This document shows, in pieces, positions 27,094-35,955 of a DNA stretch of 64,000 nucleotides (position 1 is its first letter; each line of letters starts with the position of its first letter). The notes under the pieces are model-generated. The model did no database searches. It worked only from the letters and a program-made list of their open reading frames with translations, and was not told the DNA's origin. Origin of the DNA: Pedobacter riviphilus (lineage in GTDB: Bacteria > Bacteroidota > Bacteroidia > Sphingobacteriales > Sphingobacteriaceae); NCBI RefSeq assembly GCF_014692875.1, contig NZ_CP061171.1:1798001-1862000 (forward strand), written 5' to 3'. A program made the position numbers and the translations under genes.

Positions 27094-28095
27094 AAAAAAA
27101 ATAGCCTTGTGTCGGTAAAAAAGAAAGCAATAATAATTTCTCTGGTGGTGAGTGTGGTGCTGATGTTAGCTAAGTTTGTGGCGTATTTTATTACGGGTTC
27201 AAATGCAATCTTAACAGATGCGGCAGAAAGTATTGTAAACGTAATAGCAGGCAGTTTTGCTTTTTATAGCATTTATCTTAGTACGCAGCCCCGAGACGAA
27301 AATCATCCTTATGGACATGGAAAAGTTGAGTTTTTCTCGGCTTTTGTAGAAGGGATATTGATTTTGATAGCGGGAGTGGTTATTATTTTCAAATCATCGT
27401 ACAACCTGATCTATCCTCATGTGGTGGGGGAGCTATTAACCGGAACATTAATTATTGGTATTACAGGTTTGATTAATCTGATTGTTGGTCTCTACCTTAT
27501 AAATGTAGGTAAAGATGAACATTCAATTACGCTGCAAGCCGATGGCAGACATTTATTAACTGATACTTACACCAGTGGAGCGATTGTTATTGGTTTAATA
27601 TTAATTCAGTTAACAAATATTATTTGGCTAGATAGCTTACTTTCTTTTTTAGTAGGCTTTTATATTGTTTATTCTGGTTATAAACTTACCCGTGGTTCGG
27701 TGGGCGGCTTAATGGATGAAAGCGATTTTACACTTGTTGAAGAAGTAGTTGAGGTGCTGCAAAAGAACAGGCACAAACCCTGGATCGATGTGCATAATCT
27801 GCGTACTCAGCAATATGGCCCCGAATTTCATATCGATTGCCATGTAACATTACCTTATTATTTTGATTTAAATAAGGTTCACCGCGAAATATCGCAGATT
27901 GATGAACTGATCAATAAAAATGGCGTTCGCAAAGCAGAACTCTTTATTCACGCAGACCCTTGTTTGCCCGAATGCTGTAATTATTGCCACATGAGTGAAT
28001 GCCCTGTTAGAACAGAGGCTTTTAAAAAAGAAATTGTGTGGACACCTGAAATAGTAATCAAAAATAAAAAGCATTTCGAAAATGAGCTACTTTAA
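27091..28095 (+). CDS. Cation diffusion facilitator (CDF) family transporter
   Basis: This protein of up to 334 residues exports divalent metal ions such as zinc, iron or cobalt in exchange for protons. It has six membrane segments, the metal-site motifs DAAES near residue 41 and HPYGHGK near 73, a second pair (DGRHLLTDTYTSGA), and a C-terminal cytoplasmic domain. The C-terminus has extra Cys/His residues (PCLPECCNYCHMSECPV). The start is uncertain: TTG at 27091 overlaps a promoter box, and GTG at 27109 is the alternative. It overlaps the NUDIX gene by 14 bases. Confidence 0.9.
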   Translation: MKKNSLVSVKKKAIIISLVVSVVLMLAKFVAYFITGSNAILTDAAESIVNVIAGSFAFYSIYLSTQPRDENHPYGHGKVEFFSAFVEGILILIAGVVIIFKSSYNLIYPHVVGELLTGTLIIGITGLINLIVGLYLINVGKDEHSITLQADGRHLLTDTYTSGAIVIGLILIQLTNIIWLDSLLSFLVGFYIVYSGYKLTRGSVGGLMDESDFTLVEEVVEVLQKNRHKPWIDVHNLRTQQYGPEFHIDCHVTLPYYFDLNKVHREISQIDELINKNGVRKAELFIHADPCLPECCNYCHMSECPVRTEAFKKEIVWTPEIVIKNKKHFENELL

Positions 28096-28534
28096 TGTTA
28101 GGGTTTATGGATTGTTAATTAACCAGAATAACGAGGTTTTGGTAAGTGATGAAGAAGAATATGGTTTTCGCTTTAGTAAATTTCCGGGAGGTGGATTAGA
28201 GTTTGGTGAAGGCTTAATTGATGGATTGAAACGTGAGTTTGTGGAAGAGTGCGATGCGGAAATTGAAGTATTATCACATTTTTATACCACTGATTTTTTT
28301 GAAAAATCGTCATTTAACGATAGCCAGGTAATTAGTGTTTATTATATCGTTAAAGAAAAAGCCCCTTTGCAGTTAACCTTTAAAGATACCATTTACGATT
28401 TTGATGGGGAAGGTGAAATTCTTCAGGCTTTCAGATGGGTGAAAATTGAGGATTTAAGTATAGAAGATATCACCTTTAAAACAGATAAAACCGTAGGCCA
28501 GCTTTTAAAAAATCAATATTCAGTTAAGTTATAA
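28082..28534 (+). CDS. NUDIX hydrolase
   Basis: This 150-residue protein has a full NUDIX box (GGGLEFGEGLIDGLKREF followed by VEECDAE, residues 36-61), so it should hydrolyse a nucleoside diphosphate linked to another group with magnesium. The substrate cannot be read from sequence. Its start overlaps the CDF gene by 14 bases and bioA follows two bases after its stop, so these three genes appear translationally coupled. Confidence 0.92.
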   Translation: MSYFNVRVYGLLINQNNEVLVSDEEEYGFRFSKFPGGGLEFGEGLIDGLKREFVEECDAEIEVLSHFYTTDFFEKSSFNDSQVISVYYIVKEKAPLQLTFKDTIYDFDGEGEILQAFRWVKIEDLSIEDITFKTDKTVGQLLKNQYSVKL

Positions 28535-28536
28535 TC

Positions 28537-29841
28537 ATGATGCCCGATTCGTCCAACCGCCATACTACAAGCTCCCAATTAAATTTAACTGAACGCGATA
28601 AAAAGGTAATCTGGCATCCTTATACCCAAATGAAAAATGCATTGCCACATATCCCGATTGTAAGGGGAGAGGGCGTGTACGTTTTTGATGAAAACGGTAA
28701 ACGGTATATCGATGCGGTTTCATCCTGGTGGGTGAATATCCATGGTCATTCTCACCCTTATATTGCACAAAAAGTAGCAGAACAGCTCAATGTGCTGGAA
28801 CACGTAATTTTTGCAGGCTTTACACACGAGCCTGCGGTATTGCTTGCAGAAAGGCTGTTGCCAATATTGCCTGGTAAACAGGATAAAGTTTTTTATACCG
28901 ATAACGGATCAACAGCGGTAGAAGTAGCCTTAAAAATGTGTCTGCAATACTGGGATAATAGAGGTACAGCAAAAACGAAGATCTTAGCCTTTAAAAACGC
29001 TTATCATGGCGATACTTTTGGCGCCATGTCTGTTAGTGGTCGTAGTATTTTTACTGATGCTTTTAATAGTTTACTGTTTGATGTCGAGTTTATCGATCTG
29101 CCTGATGAAGGGAATATCTCAAATCTTACAGCTCATATCTTAAATCTTAAGGATACCGCTTGTTTCATTTTCGAGCCACTCATTTTAGGATCTGGTGGGA
29201 TGCTTATGTATGAAGCTAAATATTTGGATCAACTTTTATCAGCTTGCAAAGAAGCAGAAATCTTAATTATTGCGGATGAGGTAATGACAGGTTTTGGTAG
29301 AACAGGAACTTACTTTGCCTGCGAGAAATTAACTAATAAGCCCGATATTATTTGTTTAAGTAAAGGTTTAACAGGCGGAACAATGCCGCTAGGGGTAACC
29401 ACCTGTACCAATGAGATTTTTGAAGCTTTTTTAAGTGATAATAAATTAAAAACGCTTTACCATGGGCACTCTTTTACCGCGAACCCGATTGCTTGCGTGG
29501 CTTCTTTAGCAAGCTTAGATATTTTGTTAAAAAGCGAAACGCTTCAAAATATCAAACGGATAGAAGCCAAACATGCTGTTTTTCTGGAAGAGATTAAGAC
29601 ACATCCTAAAGTTAAAGCCATTAGGCAAACGGGAACAATTATTGCAGTGGAGTGGGAGACCGGGAATGAAACCTCTTATTTAAGTAATCTCCGTAATTCA
29701 TTGTATGCCTACTTTTTAGAAAAAGGAATTATACTAAGGCCATTGGGCAATATTATCTATATACTCCCACCATATATAATCAGCAATGAAGATCTGGATT
29801 ATATTTATGCAGCGATAAAAACGGCTTTAGAAGAAGTATAG
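28537..29841 (+). CDS. bioA: Adenosylmethionine-8-amino-7-oxononanoate aminotransferase
   Basis: This 434-residue PLP enzyme uses SAM as amino donor to make 7,8-diaminopelargonate in biotin synthesis. The BioA features are VIWHPYTQMKN at the N-terminus, AVSSWWVNIHGHSHP near residue 60, the YHGDTFGAMSVSG motif, DEVMTGFGRTG, and the PLP lysine in CLSKGLTGGTMPLGV near 277. Other biotin genes are not in the window. It is the last gene of the CDF-NUDIX-bioA unit. Confidence 0.95.
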   Translation: MMPDSSNRHTTSSQLNLTERDKKVIWHPYTQMKNALPHIPIVRGEGVYVFDENGKRYIDAVSSWWVNIHGHSHPYIAQKVAEQLNVLEHVIFAGFTHEPAVLLAERLLPILPGKQDKVFYTDNGSTAVEVALKMCLQYWDNRGTAKTKILAFKNAYHGDTFGAMSVSGRSIFTDAFNSLLFDVEFIDLPDEGNISNLTAHILNLKDTACFIFEPLILGSGGMLMYEAKYLDQLLSACKEAEILIIADEVMTGFGRTGTYFACEKLTNKPDIICLSKGLTGGTMPLGVTTCTNEIFEAFLSDNKLKTLYHGHSFTANPIACVASLASLDILLKSETLQNIKRIEAKHAVFLEEIKTHPKVKAIRQTGTIIAVEWETGNETSYLSNLRNSLYAYFLEKGIILRPLGNIIYILPPYIISNEDLDYIYAAIKTALEEV

Positions 29842-29850
29842 GCACTTTTA

Positions 29851-30000
29851 GGTCGTAACGAGGCGCTACGACCAGTATTTGAATTTAAAAATCGGGCGTC
29901 ATTTCGACTGAAAAATAGCGAAACGGAGAAATCTCTGAACTAACACTAAAAGATTTCTCCTCCTAAGAAGTTCCTTTGGAACTAGCAGTCGAAATAACGA
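29851..30000. repeat. Two palindromic elements between bioA and the SRPBCC gene
   Basis: A small hairpin (GGTCGTA/TACGACC, 29851-29873) is followed by a 103-base nested palindrome. Its outer arms CGTCATTTCGACTG (29897-29910) and CAGTCGAAATAACG (29986-29999) match at 13 of 14 bases, and its inner arms GGAGAAATCT and AGATTTCTCC match perfectly. Non-coding. The GTCATTTCGA...GGAGAAATCT layout is one I know from intergenic DNA of many Bacteroidota. Confidence 0.72.
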
Positions 30001-30018
30001 TTTATCTTAAACCGTAAT

Positions 30019-30450
30019 TCAATTCTTTTCCAGATAATTCTTAAGCGCATCGTTAACAAAATAAGTCCAACCGCCGTTGAAACTTGTTTTGGCGAAGTCA
30101 GGTCCGTTTGATGCAAAGCTTTCTACGCCGCTATGTGTTAATTTCAACCTGGTTTGCTCACCTTGCTCAAATAACTCCCAGCTTACTACCGAATTGCCCG
30201 GATAGCCATCATATCGCCAGGTATAAGCGAGTTTTCTGCCTGCAACAATTTCTGTTATTTCGCAGAGATGTAAATATTGCGGCCCATCATCCGGCCCGCC
30301 AGAAAACTCAAATTTAAAACCTACCTCAGGTTTAAAGTCTTCTAATTGAAAATACCACTGTTTAATTTCATTATTATCGGTTAAAGCTTTCCAAACTTTT
30401 TCGATAGGGGCGTTATACACCCGTTCTACAATAACTGGTTCGTTTTCCAT
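30019..30450 (-). CDS. SRPBCC/AHSA1-domain protein
   Basis: This 143-residue protein has the START-like AHSA1 fold signature: VERVYNAPIEKVWKALTDNNEIKQWY at the N-terminus and a final helix (GGWTYFVNDALKNYLEKN). Such proteins bind hydrophobic ligands or partner with stress factors. It lies two bases after the ArsR-type regulator on the same strand, a very common pairing, so its expression is likely under that regulator. Confidence 0.9.
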   Translation of the reverse strand: MENEPVIVERVYNAPIEKVWKALTDNNEIKQWYFQLEDFKPEVGFKFEFSGGPDDGPQYLHLCEITEIVAGRKLAYTWRYDGYPGNSVVSWELFEQGEQTRLKLTHSGVESFASNGPDFAKTSFNGGWTYFVNDALKNYLEKN

Positions 30451-30452
30451 CT

Positions 30453-30770
30453 TTATTTTGATTTAGTATCTTTTGATAAATGTATTTCTAAAGCATCTAA
30501 TTTACTTGTCCAAAAGGTACGGTATTGTTCTACCCATTTAGATACTTCTGCAAGTTTTTGAAATTGTATGTTACAGTAACGGTCACGGCCTTGTTGCGTA
30601 ATTTCTACTAAACCGCATTCTGTTAAAAGTTTAATATGCTGTGAAATGGCAGGGCGGCTCATATCGAAATTTTCGGCTATGGCGTTTAGGTTTAAAGTGC
30701 GATGAGCAATCAGATTGATAATTTCTCTTCGGGTAGGATCGGCAATGGCCTGAAACACATCTCTTCTCAT
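30453..30770 (-). CDS. ArsR/SmtB-family winged-helix transcriptional regulator
   Basis: This 105-residue repressor-type protein has the ArsR helix-turn-helix (IADPTRREIINLI, then ENFDMSRPAISQHIKLLTECGLV). The recognition helix is SRPAISQHIKLL. No metal-binding Cys pair is visible, so a metal sensor role is unlikely. A large palindrome over its own promoter points to autoregulation of this regulator and its SRPBCC partner. Confidence 0.93.
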   Translation of the reverse strand: MRRDVFQAIADPTRREIINLIAHRTLNLNAIAENFDMSRPAISQHIKLLTECGLVEITQQGRDRYCNIQFQKLAEVSKWVEQYRTFWTSKLDALEIHLSKDTKSK

Positions 30771-30778
30771 AAAATTAA

Positions 30779-30828
30779 TTGCGTAAGTAATCGCTTACAA
30801 ATATAAGCGTAAGCAATTACTTACGCAA
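30779..30828 (-). promoter_or_regulatory. Large palindromic operator enclosing the -7 box of the ArsR operon
   Basis: The arms TTGCGTAAGTAATCGCTTAC (30779-30798) and its inverse (30809-30828) match at 19 of 20 bases around a ten-base centre. Each arm carries two inverted GTAAG-type half sites. The minus strand reads TATATTTG at 30798-30805, an exact -7 box lying in the centre. A dimeric regulator bound here would block RNA polymerase. The ArsR start codon is 28 bases downstream of the box. Confidence 0.85.
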
Positions 30829-30886
30829 ATTTTTATTGCATTTTATATTAAGCTATTCGAGGTAAGTAACTGGGGGATAAATAAGA

Positions 30887-31225
30887 TCAATCCCTCCTAT
30901 ATTTTGCTGCCAATTTTGACGGAGCCACGTTACAATAGGAAAGAGTAAGTGCATCGATAAGCATTTCATCAGCAAGATCTGTTATTTCAAAAATAGTCCA
31001 GCCTTGTTTACCCCAGGCCCCGGTAGCAGGCCATATTCTGCTTGGATCAAAATCACAGAAAACAGACTGATCAATTGCTGATAATTTGAATGTTGCATGT
31101 TTTTTCTCAAGATTTAGTGTGGCAAAGATCTTTTTATTTACCCGGAAAGAAGTTTTTTCGAAATGTGGTAATTCTACAGCTTCATCAAAAGACAGGCAAT
31201 GTGCTATAAAAATTGATGAATCCAT
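30887..31225 (-). CDS. MmcQ/YjbR-family protein
   Basis: This 112-residue protein has the YjbR/CyaY-like fold pattern: CLSFDEAVELPHFEKTSFRVNKKIFATL in the first half and GKQGWTIFEI, then a final Leu-rich helix. The family is called DNA-binding by homology but its role is not settled. It starts 16 bases after the exonuclease/GIY-YIG gene on the same strand and may be co-transcribed with it. Confidence 0.85.
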   Translation of the reverse strand: MDSSIFIAHCLSFDEAVELPHFEKTSFRVNKKIFATLNLEKKHATFKLSAIDQSVFCDFDPSRIWPATGAWGKQGWTIFEITDLADEMLIDALTLSYCNVAPSKLAAKYRRD

Positions 31226-31241
31226 GGCGTGTAATTAATAA

Positions 31242-32615
31242 TTACAATTTATACAATTTCTGCGGAAATTGTTCTGCATGGCTTAAAATAAGATTTAAGA
31301 TGTAACTGTTTGATTGGTATGTAGACAAATCATTTTTAATTGATGCCATACCTTCAGCAAGATAATTCTTATCGGTAAAGTAGCCCATGCCATAAAATTT
31401 TCCGTTTTCAACAACCAGGCAGCTAAATTCTTCCTCTTTTCTGCCTTCATCTACCAAAGCAAAACTTGGCTGTTGGTTTCGAACGTCACTTAATGCCGCA
31501 TTTAGCTTTTTGTTATAAACGGCTACAGTTTCTATTCCACTGCATGCACCGAAACATTGGCCATTTTCATGAGCATAACATTTGGTTGCTGTTTTTTGCA
31601 AATAACAGAGTTTTGCACAAAGCTGATACTTATCAACCAGTTGATTTAAAAAATTATAACCTTCTAATAGGCTATTAAAACTTTGCAGGGCGTTATTGTT
31701 CTTTTTATGCTTATCTATCGCTAAACGTAAATAACCATTTTGATCTTCAAAAACATATAAATCATATTTATGCTCATAGCGTTTCATTGCCCGGTTATTT
31801 TCTGGCCAAAGGCGTTTAATTTCATTGGCTTCTAAAATTAAGGCCATCAGTTCGGTACCGCAAATTACATGGTCTACATGATGAATAGTACGTAAAAAAT
31901 CCTGCCGCTGCCGGTTGGGTGTATTACCGGTAAAGTGACTGGTTACACGTTTTTTAAGGTCTTTTGCTTTTCCAACATATATAATTTTACCCTTACTATC
32001 CTTAAAATAATATACGCCAGGTCGGTTGGGTAACCTTAAAATAGATGCTTTGTCTAAGTGAGGTGGTAAAACCTGTTCTTTTGATGTTTTCTTCAGCATT
32101 TCTGCTATGATGCCTCCCTGATCGTATTCTAGCAATAAATTGAATAGGATACTTGTTGCATCTGCATCTCCCGCTGCCCGGTGTCGGTTTTGAATCGGGA
32201 TCTGCAAGGCTGTACAAAGTTTTCCTAAACTATATGAAGATTTGCCAGGAATTAGTTTTCTGCTCAACCTTACCGTACACAGCTTTTTACATTGCAGATC
32301 ATATCCTGCAGCTGCCAAATGATGCTTCAAAAAGGAATAATCGAAGTTTACATTGTGCGCTACAAAAACCTTATCGTTTAGTAACTGATAAATCTGTAAA
32401 GCAACATCATCAAATGTCGGGGCATCCAACAACATGTTATCGTCAATACCTGTAAGCGCCGTAATGTAAGCGGGTATAGGCTGCTTCGGATTAATTAGGG
32501 TAGTGTAAGATTCAACTATTTCATTGCCATCATGGATGTTAATGGCAACCTCGGTAATACCATTTGCTGAGGCATGACCACCAGTGGTTTCGATATCTAC
32601 AACTGCGTATAACAT
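31242..32615 (-). CDS. DEDDh exonuclease fused to a UvrC-type GIY-YIG nuclease domain
   Basis: This 457-residue protein joins two nucleases. Residues 1-165 are a DnaQ-like 3'-5' exonuclease with VVDIETTGG (Exo I), HNVNFDYSFL (Exo II) and HRAAGDADA (Exo IIIe). Residues about 195-285 are a GIY-YIG domain (RPGVYYFKDSKGKIIYVGKAKDLKKR), like the N-terminal nuclease of UvrC or Cho. The remainder has several Cys (LCAKLCYLQ, KCYAHENGQCFGAC) as in UvrC relatives. A role in DNA repair is likely. Promoter box at 32633. Confidence 0.92.
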   Translation of the reverse strand: MLYAVVDIETTGGHASANGITEVAINIHDGNEIVESYTTLINPKQPIPAYITALTGIDDNMLLDAPTFDDVALQIYQLLNDKVFVAHNVNFDYSFLKHHLAAAGYDLQCKKLCTVRLSRKLIPGKSSYSLGKLCTALQIPIQNRHRAAGDADATSILFNLLLEYDQGGIIAEMLKKTSKEQVLPPHLDKASILRLPNRPGVYYFKDSKGKIIYVGKAKDLKKRVTSHFTGNTPNRQRQDFLRTIHHVDHVICGTELMALILEANEIKRLWPENNRAMKRYEHKYDLYVFEDQNGYLRLAIDKHKKNNNALQSFNSLLEGYNFLNQLVDKYQLCAKLCYLQKTATKCYAHENGQCFGACSGIETVAVYNKKLNAALSDVRNQQPSFALVDEGRKEEEFSCLVVENGKFYGMGYFTDKNYLAEGMASIKNDLSTYQSNSYILNLILSHAEQFPQKLYKL

Positions 32616-32632
32616 TAAATTAATTTGAAATA

Positions 32633-32640
32633 CAAATTTA
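32633..32640 (-). promoter_or_regulatory. -7 promoter element upstream of the exonuclease/GIY-YIG gene
   Basis: The minus strand reads TAAATTTG, an exact TAnnTTTG match, 17 bases before the start codon. Confidence 0.55.
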
Positions 32641-32686
32641 TGCTAAAATAATTAGTATGAAAATAATTTTGATTATTTCTTTAGCA

Positions 32687-32720
32687 TAAAAAAAGCGGTT
32701 ATGTATTTAACGTAACCGCT
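32687..32720 (-). terminator. Terminator after the beta-barrel protein gene
   Basis: AGCGGTTA (32694-32701) pairs with TAACCGCT (32713-32720). On the minus strand the hairpin is followed by a run of T (the A-run at 32687-32694 on the plus strand). Confidence 0.8.
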
Positions 32721-32742
32721 CTGGTATTTTGTATGTAAATAT

Positions 32743-33369
32743 TTAAAGTTTACTTAGTAGCTTGCTTAAATTAGGTTTGATGCCTATAGAAATCGGTACA
32801 GTGTTAAAAGCCCTGTTCTGGATTTTACTAAAGCCATACATGTAACTCGCCTCGACAAATAAATTGGCACCTCCAATATTATATTCAATACCGGCCCCAC
32901 CTTCGGCAATCCCCAAACCATTTGATTTATTATTTTGGGTAACCTGCAGGGTTGTGGTATTAACGCTAGCCTGAGGCGTAAGAATAAAACCGCCACCAGC
33001 ACCTGCAAAACCATAAAAAGCCCATTTGCTTACAATTTTACGGTATCCTAAAGCAACATTTAACAAGTAGGTGGTTGCCCTGCCTTTTTGTAAAGTATAG
33101 GTGTAGCCCGCATCTGGCGTTATCTGGTTAAAAGTAAAAGCATGTAAACTTGCTTTAGGGTATAAGAACAAACCACCATCACCCAAACCTAAATTTAAAC
33201 CTAATGATGTTGAAAATTTTGGTTTAAAATAATCCGAAGTTTCGCCCATTGGGAATGCAAAGCCAATTCCACTCATCGAATAGAGTTTATCTGGTCTGCT
33301 TTGTGCTTTTACTTTGATTGATACCATTGTAAATAGCAATAAAAGAGGTATTAATAATTTTAATTTCAT
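32743..33369 (-). CDS. Outer-membrane beta-barrel (porin-family) protein
   Basis: This 208-residue protein has a signal peptide (LIPLLLLFTMVSIKVKAQ) and alternating beta strands with Gly turns, such as GFAGAGGGFILTPQA and GIAEGGAGIEYNIGG, typical of eight-stranded OmpA/OmpW-like barrels. No transport function can be assigned. It follows the response regulator gene by ten bases and has its own terminator, so the two form a short operon. Confidence 0.82.
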   Translation of the reverse strand: MKLKLLIPLLLLFTMVSIKVKAQSRPDKLYSMSGIGFAFPMGETSDYFKPKFSTSLGLNLGLGDGGLFLYPKASLHAFTFNQITPDAGYTYTLQKGRATTYLLNVALGYRKIVSKWAFYGFAGAGGGFILTPQASVNTTTLQVTQNNKSNGLGIAEGGAGIEYNIGGANLFVEASYMYGFSKIQNRAFNTVPISIGIKPNLSKLLSKL

Positions 33370-33379
33370 ATCTGATTTT

Positions 33380-33742
33380 TTAATTTTCGATTAAAGCATC
33401 TACTTTTTGCAGTAAATCTGCCATGTTAAAAGGTTTTTCTAAATAATCGTTGGGATGATATTTCTGCGATGTGATATAATTTTCATCATACCTGGCCGAT
33501 GCCATAATAATGGGTATTTGTGTTGTTTCAGGATTTAACCTTAACTCTTTAAACACAGCACGCCCATCCATTCCATTCAACATAATATCTAGAATAATCA
33601 GATCTGGATTAAAATCTTTTATCGTTTTAAAAATATATCTTGGCGATAGTAGCGGATAAACTTTATAATGTTTAGTTTCTAATACATCCTGGAAAACTTC
33701 TAATACATCTGGATCATCATCCACAATCAACACTCTTTTCAA
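33380..33742 (-). CDS. Single-domain response regulator
   Basis: This 120-residue CheY-like receiver has the acidic pocket DDD (residues 8-10), the phosphoacceptor Asp in LIILDIMLNGMDG near 54, a Ser/Ala switch (MASAR) and the conserved Lys in YLEKPF. There is no output domain. It precedes a beta-barrel gene and no dedicated kinase is adjacent; the histidine kinase at 34781 belongs to a different, LytTR-type system. Confidence 0.9.
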   Translation of the reverse strand: MKRVLIVDDDPDVLEVFQDVLETKHYKVYPLLSPRYIFKTIKDFNPDLIILDIMLNGMDGRAVFKELRLNPETTQIPIIMASARYDENYITSQKYHPNDYLEKPFNMADLLQKVDALIEN

Positions 33743-33860
33743 AACAGATAAATCAATTAATTTAATAATAAATAGACTATCCTAAATACAAAGTTTTAGG
33801 TGTAATGTTTTGATTATGGGTTAAAATGGATTGGAAAAGCAGATGTTGAGCGATAAAAGA

Positions 33861-34619
33861 CTACATGGCAGTACCTGGGTGTGGTTTTTCCTGCAGCAAA
33901 TTGTTTTTAATAAAATTTGCGAAAAGTTCTATATATGTACCTGAAACTGTAAAGGATGTTTCACCAGAAAGCAGTATTTTATTACCAAGCACGCTCTTGA
34001 TGTGCTGTTTTGCTATAAAAACAGTAGGGTTAACCTGAATAAATGCAGAATGTTCTTTTAGCATTTTCAAGGTCTTGATAAAATTAGATTTCGGGCTTAA
34101 AAAAGCATTTTTTGTGGTTTTAAACTGAATATCTTCTCCCATTTCTTCAACCGCAATCAACTCATTCAGATCTATTCTTACCAGGTCGCTATTTTCTCCT
34201 TGTAACGGGATGTAAAAGAAATGATCGTCGAAAATAGAAAAAGGATGTTGTGTTTTTTTTCCAGTTGGGTAAAGATTGTTTATCGCTTTTGCAAAATGTA
34301 AAATAGAGTAGGGCTTAAGCAAATAAGCATCCGCGTCAACCTTAAAGGCATCGATGGCATATCTTGGGTGTGCGGTAGTAAAAACCAGGTGTTTTGTTTT
34401 TTGCCGTAACAGGCTCGCCAGTTCAATGCCGGAAAGCGAAGGCATTTCGATATCCATAAAAATAATGTCGACAGGGTTAGATACCGATATTTCTGCTAGG
34501 GCTTGGAGCGGTTCAGTAAAAGTTTGGATAAGCTTTAAATCAGGCAGCTTGTCCATATACGCTATCAAGCTCTCTAGGGAATGAGGATCATCATCAATAA
34601 CAATACAATTTATTGACAT
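33861..34619 (-). CDS. LytTR-family response regulator
   Basis: This 252-residue regulator has a receiver domain (CIVIDDDPHSLESL; phosphoacceptor Asp in DIIFMDIEMPSLSGIEL near residue 56; Lys in YLLKPY) and a C-terminal LytTR DNA-binding domain (about residues 145-240). Its relative at 35956 has a similar layout. The two regulators flank a LytS-type kinase, all on the minus strand, so they may share one phosphate donor. Confidence 0.92.
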   Translation of the reverse strand: MSINCIVIDDDPHSLESLIAYMDKLPDLKLIQTFTEPLQALAEISVSNPVDIIFMDIEMPSLSGIELASLLRQKTKHLVFTTAHPRYAIDAFKVDADAYLLKPYSILHFAKAINNLYPTGKKTQHPFSIFDDHFFYIPLQGENSDLVRIDLNELIAVEEMGEDIQFKTTKNAFLSPKSNFIKTLKMLKEHSAFIQVNPTVFIAKQHIKSVLGNKILLSGETSFTVSGTYIELFANFIKNNLLQEKPHPGTAM

Positions 34620-34780
34620 TTTTTATAGGTTTAGTTAATGCAAATTACAATTTCAACCAATAAAATGAAAAAAAAATACATTCGAAACGGATTTTTATGT
34701 ATTCGGCAAGGAAATTCAGCTTTTTTTAGAGATTATTGTGTGATTTGAAGTTTTTGGCTAAAATTATTAAAATGGCTTTC

Positions 34781-35863
34781 TCATCTAATTTTAATAACTA
34801 GCGTTACTTTGAAGTACTGGTTTGAATCAGCAAAGTAATCAAATTTGGCATTTTTGCCATAGGTGTAGGCTAAACGCTTTTTTATGTTTTCCATGCCAGA
34901 ACTTAAACCTGAGTTATCTTTAACTGCTTTTATTAAGTTTGAAGTTTCTATTATAAGTTGATTATTTTCGATTCTCAAACTCACTTCGGCAGGATGTGAT
35001 GGTGTAAGCAGTTCGCCATGCTTAAACATGTTTTCTACCAAAGTGGTTAATACTAAAGGAATGATTTTAGTGCTGCGTATTTCGTCATCGTACCAAAAAC
35101 GGAGCTGTATATGGTGATCTTTACGGAGTTGGTGTAAGTTAATGAGGTTTTCTACCTGATTAATTTCCTCGTCAAGCAAAATAAATTCTTTATCCTTATT
35201 GCTATCAACCGAATAGCGCATCATCTCTGCAAGAGAATGAATGGCCTCTGCTGCAACCGGAGAAGAATCTTTGGCATTTTGGTAAATAAAATCCAGGGTA
35301 TTAAATAACAAATGAGGTTGTATCTGGGCTTTTAGAAAAGCATTCTCTGATTTTGCGATTTGAATGATGTTATTTAAACGTTGCTTTTCTAAATCTTCGA
35401 TTTTTTTTCGCTCTTCCAGGAAATTAAGCAGAAAATAATAACTGGTAGAGAAACTCATAAAATAGATAGCACGATAAATTGGACCAGCAAAAAACGATGC
35501 TGTGAACTCAATCTTAAACGGGCCACTATAGGATGTGTAGTTGATAACGATATAATCTAAAATTACAATTAATATCAGGTACGCAACCAGCTCCAGTAAG
35601 ATAAATAATGGCAATCTCCACCATCGGCCACTTAGCGTTTTTAATGCAGACGGCAATACAACGTGGGCATGAAAATAAAAGGTTGCCACGTTGAAACTAT
35701 AAAAAATAATGTAATTACTGATTGGTTGAAATTTCCCTATAAAAATACCAATGATAACAGCCTCGTAAAATATAAATATGGTCCAACATAAAATGTGGAG
35801 TCTTTTATCTGATATCCAGCTTAGAATTTTGTGAAATTTATTTTTCCTATTTATTAAGTTCAT
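34781..35863 (-). CDS. LytS/YehU-type sensor histidine kinase
   Basis: This 360-residue membrane kinase has about four membrane segments in residues 15-165, then a short coiled coil and the His_kinase domain with the phosphoacceptor in IQPHLLFNTLDFI near residue 190. The ATPase domain shows an N-box ENMFKHGE near 290 and SGMENIKKRL. It is the typical partner of LytTR regulators. The sensory domain is only the membrane part, so the signal may be in the membrane. Confidence 0.92.
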   Translation of the reverse strand: MNLINRKNKFHKILSWISDKRLHILCWTIFIFYEAVIIGIFIGKFQPISNYIIFYSFNVATFYFHAHVVLPSALKTLSGRWWRLPLFILLELVAYLILIVILDYIVINYTSYSGPFKIEFTASFFAGPIYRAIYFMSFSTSYYFLLNFLEERKKIEDLEKQRLNNIIQIAKSENAFLKAQIQPHLLFNTLDFIYQNAKDSSPVAAEAIHSLAEMMRYSVDSNKDKEFILLDEEINQVENLINLHQLRKDHHIQLRFWYDDEIRSTKIIPLVLTTLVENMFKHGELLTPSHPAEVSLRIENNQLIIETSNLIKAVKDNSGLSSGMENIKKRLAYTYGKNAKFDYFADSNQYFKVTLVIKIR

Positions 35864-35955
35864 CGAGCAAGTTAATTTGGGAGCGGCTACATAGGGTTAA
35901 CAAAGAAACTTTGGTAGTTTGCTTCTTTTGATAACTAAAATACTAAAAAATTAGT

